Shown in pieces: positions 5,891 to 8,978 of a stretch of DNA of 8,978 bases. The translations under genes were made by a program, and so were the position numbers. This DNA is from JBDREF01 sp043820045 (GTDB lineage: Bacteria > Planctomycetota > Phycisphaerae > Sedimentisphaerales > Anaerobacaceae), in contig JBDREF010000454.1 in assembly GCA_043820045.1 (NCBI GenBank), positions 1 through 8,978 of the forward strand. The letters are read 5' to 3'. Under the pieces are notes generated by a model. That model was not told the origin of the DNA, did not search any database, and was given only the letters and a program-made list of their open reading frames with translations. Within the stretch, counting starts at the first letter, position 1. Each line of letters starts with the position of its first letter.

Positions 5891-8200
5891 ATGGACAATG
5901 CAAGATACAAGATGCTGTTGATTGAAGACAACAAAGTTGACCAGATGGCTTTCAGGCAATTTGTAGAAAACAAAGGGCTTCCATATGACTGCACAATAAC
6001 CGGGTCGATCGCAGAGGCGCAAAGTCTGTTGGCCTCGGCGCAGTTTGATGTAATAATCACGGACTACTCACTTGGGGACGGCACCGCGCTTGATATCCTC
6101 GACTCGATAACGGATATTCCCACTATATTCATCACCGGCTCCGGCAACGAAGAAGTAGCTGTCAGGGCATGGAAGGGCGGTGCTTGCGGCTACCTTGCAA
6201 AAGACATGGAGCGAGACTACCTCAATGCTGTTCCAAGGGCGGTCGAGGCGGCAATCAGAAACAGAGAAACCGCAGAGAACGTCAGATACAGAGTCCTGCT
6301 GGTCGAGGACAACAAGCTTGATCAGATGGCTTTTACGAGATACATAGATGATAAGAAACTTCTGTATGAGTACACAATAGCCGGCTCTTTTTCGCAAGCC
6401 AGGAGCATACTGGACAGCGAAAAGTTTGATATAGTAGTTTCCGACTATTCCCTTGGTGACGGTACGGCGCTCGATGTCCTTGATTTGGTGAAGGATGTCC
6501 CCGTGATAGTAGTCACTGGAGCCGGCGACGAGGAGGTGGCAATAAATGCGTGGAAGGCCGGGGCTTACGATTATCTGACAAAGGACCTCGAACGAACCTA
6601 TCTCAAGGCTATTCCCAAAACGATTGGAAATGCCATTAAGCACAAGAGGATGGAGGAGGCCCTCGACAGGAAGCAAAAGAACCTGGAGGCGATATTTGAT
6701 GCGGCGCCGGTCGGTATGCTGTTGGCCGACGAGAACATGATAATCACCCGCGTCAATGATACCATCAGGCAGATATTTCACAGGGACTATCCGCAGATTA
6801 TCGATCAGCAGATCGGTGGCGCCATAGGTTGTATTCACAGCACCGACAACGAGAAGAGATGCGGGTGTGACTCGATTTGTTCCGAGTGTTTGTTGCGGCA
6901 AACAATCAAGAACGTTCTGGATTCGGGGAAATCAGCCCACAATGTTGAGACCCATCCCAGGCTCCGAATCGACGGCAAAGAAACCGCACTTTGGCTCCGG
7001 TTGAGCGCCGAACCTGTCTCCATAGACGGCCGCAGGCACATAGTAATTGCCGTCGATGATATCACCGAGCACAAAGAGGCGGAACAAAAATTGCAGTTGG
7101 TGGAGGACAGGTACCGCGTAATCTTTGAAAATTCGGCCGTGGCCATAATGATGGCCGATGAGCAGGAGCGGCTTGTCTCCTGGAACGGGTTCACGGAGAC
7201 GCTTCTGGACAGGACCAGGGAGGATTTGTATCTAAAGCCCGTTCAATCACTTTATCCACAGAAGGAATGGGAGAGAATAAGAGCCTGCAATATCAGGCAA
7301 AAAGGGATGCAGCACCATCTGGAAACCAAAATGATCAAGAGAGACGGCAGCGAAATCGACGTTGATATTTCGCTGCGCGTTTTGAAAAATTCCGACGGTG
7401 AAGCCATGGGCTCGATAGGTGTAATCAGGCATATCGCAGAGCGCAAGACGGCGGAACTGAAACAGGCCAGGCTGCTCAAGGAGGTAGAGACCATTAACCA
7501 TGAACTGAACGATTTTGCCTCCATAGTCTCTCACGATCTCAAGGCGCCGCTTCGTGGAATAAAGACCCTGGCCGGTTGGATATCAACCGATTACGGAGAC
7601 AAGCTCGGCCATGAGGGCACGGAGCAGATAAACCTGCTTTCCAGCCGGGTGGACAGGATGTACGCGTTGATTGAGGGTGTGCTTGAATATTCGAAGATCG
7701 GGCGTGTGAAAGAGGAACGGGTCCAGTTGAATTTGAACGATCTTGTTCCGAACGTTATTGACATGATTGCTCCGCCGGAGAACATTACCATTACGATTGA
7801 AAACGAGTTGCCTGTAGTCGATTGTGAACAGACTCGGATAACACAGGTCTTCCAGAATTTGCTGAGCAACGCAATAAAGTACATAAACAAGCCGCAGGGT
7901 CTGGTAAGAGTCGGCTGTACGGCCGACGGAGATTTTTGGAAGTTCAGCGTCGCCGACAATGGGCCCGGTATAAAGGAAAAACATTTCGAAAAGATTTTCC
8001 AGATATTTCAGACTCTGTCGTCAAGCGACGAGTTCGAAAGTACCGGCGTTGGTCTTACCATAATAAAGAAAATTGTCGAGCTTTATGGCGGCAGGATTTG
8101 GGTAGAGTCGGAATTTGGAGAAGGAAGCACTTTCTTCTTCACACTGCCGAGGCAGGAAACGGCGGTCAAAGAAGTCACCGCGGTGCTCACATGCGTTTGA
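5891..8200 (+). CDS. Sensor histidine kinase, REC-REC-PAS-PAS-HisKA-HATPase
   Basis: From ATG 5891 this is a 769-residue soluble kinase. Receiver 1 (6-126) has Glu12/Asp13, phospho-acceptor Asp58, Thr82 and Lys104. Receiver 2 (133-253) has the matching Glu139/Asp140, Asp185, Thr209 and Lys231. PAS 1 (about 262-392) carries a cysteine cluster (314, 324, 326, 330, 333). PAS 2 spans about 404-520. The kinase core has the phospho-acceptor His548 in SHDLKAPLR, N-box NLLSNAIKY (656-664), G1 DNGPGI (689-694) and G2 GVGLTIIKK (719-727). N-terminal receivers imply that upstream phosphorelays gate this kinase; no partner regulator is in the window. GGAAG (5881-5885) lies 5 nt before ATG 5891. TTG 5861 is an alternative adding 10 residues, with GAGGAG 14 nt upstream. 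Codons ATA, AGA and AGG look commoner here than in neighbours (not counted). The stop is 10 bp from the convergent LTD gene. Confidence 0.93.
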   Translation: MDNARYKMLLIEDNKVDQMAFRQFVENKGLPYDCTITGSIAEAQSLLASAQFDVIITDYSLGDGTALDILDSITDIPTIFITGSGNEEVAVRAWKGGACGYLAKDMERDYLNAVPRAVEAAIRNRETAENVRYRVLLVEDNKLDQMAFTRYIDDKKLLYEYTIAGSFSQARSILDSEKFDIVVSDYSLGDGTALDVLDLVKDVPVIVVTGAGDEEVAINAWKAGAYDYLTKDLERTYLKAIPKTIGNAIKHKRMEEALDRKQKNLEAIFDAAPVGMLLADENMIITRVNDTIRQIFHRDYPQIIDQQIGGAIGCIHSTDNEKRCGCDSICSECLLRQTIKNVLDSGKSAHNVETHPRLRIDGKETALWLRLSAEPVSIDGRRHIVIAVDDITEHKEAEQKLQLVEDRYRVIFENSAVAIMMADEQERLVSWNGFTETLLDRTREDLYLKPVQSLYPQKEWERIRACNIRQKGMQHHLETKMIKRDGSEIDVDISLRVLKNSDGEAMGSIGVIRHIAERKTAELKQARLLKEVETINHELNDFASIVSHDLKAPLRGIKTLAGWISTDYGDKLGHEGTEQINLLSSRVDRMYALIEGVLEYSKIGRVKEERVQLNLNDLVPNVIDMIAPPENITITIENELPVVDCEQTRITQVFQNLLSNAIKYINKPQGLVRVGCTADGDFWKFSVADNGPGIKEKHFEKIFQIFQTLSSSDEFESTGVGLTIIKKIVELYGGRIWVESEFGEGSTFFFTLPRQETAVKEVTAVLTCV
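5906..6649 (+). repeat. Tandem duplication of the receiver domain inside the kinase gene
   Basis: Two receiver copies (5906-6268 and 6287-6649) align without gaps at an offset of 381 bp (127 codons). By hand alignment about 65 of 121 residues are identical, including an unbroken DYSLGDGTALD around the phospho-acceptor. The DNA differs mostly at third positions, so the duplication is old and has been kept under protein-level selection. Confidence 0.85.
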
Positions 8201-8210
8201 TTTTCAATTC

Positions 8211-8978
8211 TTAGTTACCTGGAGAAGGGGCTGATGTGGTCCAGTTTTCGGGGTCGTTGGCGTAGTCGGTGGGGACTTTGCGGGTGAGGGACAGGCCGTA
8301 GCCGTCCGCTTCAATTGGCCACAGGTCCACCGAGCCGGCGGTATCCTCGGGATGTGAGCCGTCACTGTAATCGACCCTGTCGATGCGGATGTAATAACGA
8401 TTGCCCTGCCCGTCAACGTCGCCGGGCATGCTCAGCTCCAGCCTCTCGCCGGAGTTGCTCAGGCTGCCGTCGTACGGGCCGAGAATCTTATCGGCGGCAG
8501 CGCCCGGATATCGCCACAGGAAGGCTTCCGGCTTCTTAACTACGAGAATATACCCTCCGGCTGGAATCGTGACAGGCACATCGGCTGGGAAGGTGAACTC
8601 GATGCCGTCCGTGAACTTCCACGGCTCGGCCGTAGCGTAATCGTATAACGTCACGGGTTGTGAACTGATGTTTTGAAGCTCGATATATTCGTACTGCTCG
8701 TTGGTGTAAGAACCGCCTATCGGCCAGTCGGGATTGTACATGATCTCGCTGATGACTACAGGCCCGACCTTCGGATAAGAGTTGGCGGAGCCTTCCGTAG
8801 CGCTTTCCATCGCCACGAAGTTGTAATTGTCCGTGCTCGTTTTATAGTAGCGTCCGAACGATACGCCGGTCACAGAAGCTCCGAAATCCTCCACGGCTCG
8901 ATAGCCCGTCAGCACGCCATTGTGCGCAGAACTCAGATAAACCTCTTCGCCGTTCTCGCTCAGGGCAAAGGGCTCGTA
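8211..8978 (-). CDS. Lamin-tail-domain (LTD) protein, C-terminal part, cut by the right edge
   Basis: The frame is open to the last base; codons before the GTG at 8915 continue in frame (EPFALSENGEEVYL, then SSAHNG), so that GTG is internal. 255 residues and the TAA are visible. Residues about 1-72 look like the end of a first LTD domain, with the typical ALSENGEEVYL strand and a VSFGRYY stretch. A second, complete LTD runs from VVISEIMYNP (about 75-84) through YEYIELQNIS, IPAGGYILVV and SGERLELS to the closing ENWTTSAPSPGN. LTDs are Ig-like folds found in large exported or surface proteins, often beside CotH-kinase or nuclease domains, but any such partner lies outside the window. There is no dockerin, PEP-CTERM or other anchor at the C-terminus. 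The gene converges with the kinase gene 10 bp away. Confidence 0.85.
   Translation of the reverse strand, partial: YEPFALSENGEEVYLSSAHNGVLTGYRAVEDFGASVTGVSFGRYYKTSTDNYNFVAMESATEGSANSYPKVGPVVISEIMYNPDWPIGGSYTNEQYEYIELQNISSQPVTLYDYATAEPWKFTDGIEFTFPADVPVTIPAGGYILVVKKPEAFLWRYPGAAADKILGPYDGSLSNSGERLELSMPGDVDGQGNRYYIRIDRVDYSDGSHPEDTAGSVDLWPIEADGYGLSLTRKVPTDYANDPENWTTSAPSPGN

Noticed and set aside
6068..6901. 277-codon open frame on the - strand, opposite the kinase gene
   Set aside because: It lies wholly inside the well-supported kinase, opposite the two receivers and the start of PAS 1. Its own internal repetition (for example two matching segments) merely mirrors the receiver duplication. No ribosome-binding site or recognisable domain.
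1..8978. A defence island, mobile element or CRISPR system
   Set aside because: No transposase, integrase, nuclease, toxin-antitoxin pair or repeat array is present. The genes are carbohydrate-use, surface, protease and signalling genes in an ordinary alternating layout.

Overview
The window most resembles a chromosome segment from a free-living, saccharolytic Planctomycetota-type bacterium (Phycisphaerae or Sedimentisphaerales-like). This is inferred from gene content and not from a marker gene. The clues are a DUF2961/GH172 glycosidase, an exported PQQ-type propeller protein beginning with the WxQWRGPNxNG signature common in that phylum, a lamin-tail-domain (LTD) surface protein, and large multidomain signalling proteins. 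I see no tRNA, rRNA, insertion sequence, CRISPR array or phage gene.

Layout, left to right: (1) 3' part of a GH172/DUF2961 glycosidase, + strand, cut by the left edge; (2) secreted PQQ-like beta-propeller protein, - strand; (3) an upstream region of about 340 bp with a near-consensus extended -10 promoter pointing right, a possible 26-codon leader ORF, and a terminator-like hairpin pointing left just before gene 2; (4) soluble M48 zinc metallopeptidase, + strand, apparently starting at CTG; (5) 715-residue CBS-CBS / Cys-rich GAF-like / GGDEF / HD-GYP cyclic-di-GMP protein, - strand; (6) a divergent intergenic region of about 360 bp with a strong dyad next to gene 5 and a possible 10-codon ORF; (7) 769-residue sensor kinase with two N-terminal receiver domains, two PAS domains and a histidine-kinase core, + strand; (8) C-terminal part of an LTD protein, - strand, cut by the right edge.

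The six genes alternate strand throughout (+ - + - + -). This gives three convergent pairs with very tight 3' junctions (32 bp apart, 44 bp overlapping, 10 bp apart) and two divergent upstream regions. No operon is visible, so each gene probably has its own promoter.

The likeliest functional link is between the divergent c-di-GMP gene and the receiver-kinase gene. Both are apparently soluble, both carry a cysteine-rich sensory domain, and they share one upstream region. That they form one signalling circuit is inference. The glycosidase, propeller and LTD proteins look like ordinary members of planctomycete carbohydrate-use and cell-surface repertoires. I found no defence system or mobile element. 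The best leads are the CTG start with its leader ORF, the Cys-rich domain of the c-di-GMP protein, the upstream dyad, and the attenuator-like leader of the propeller gene.
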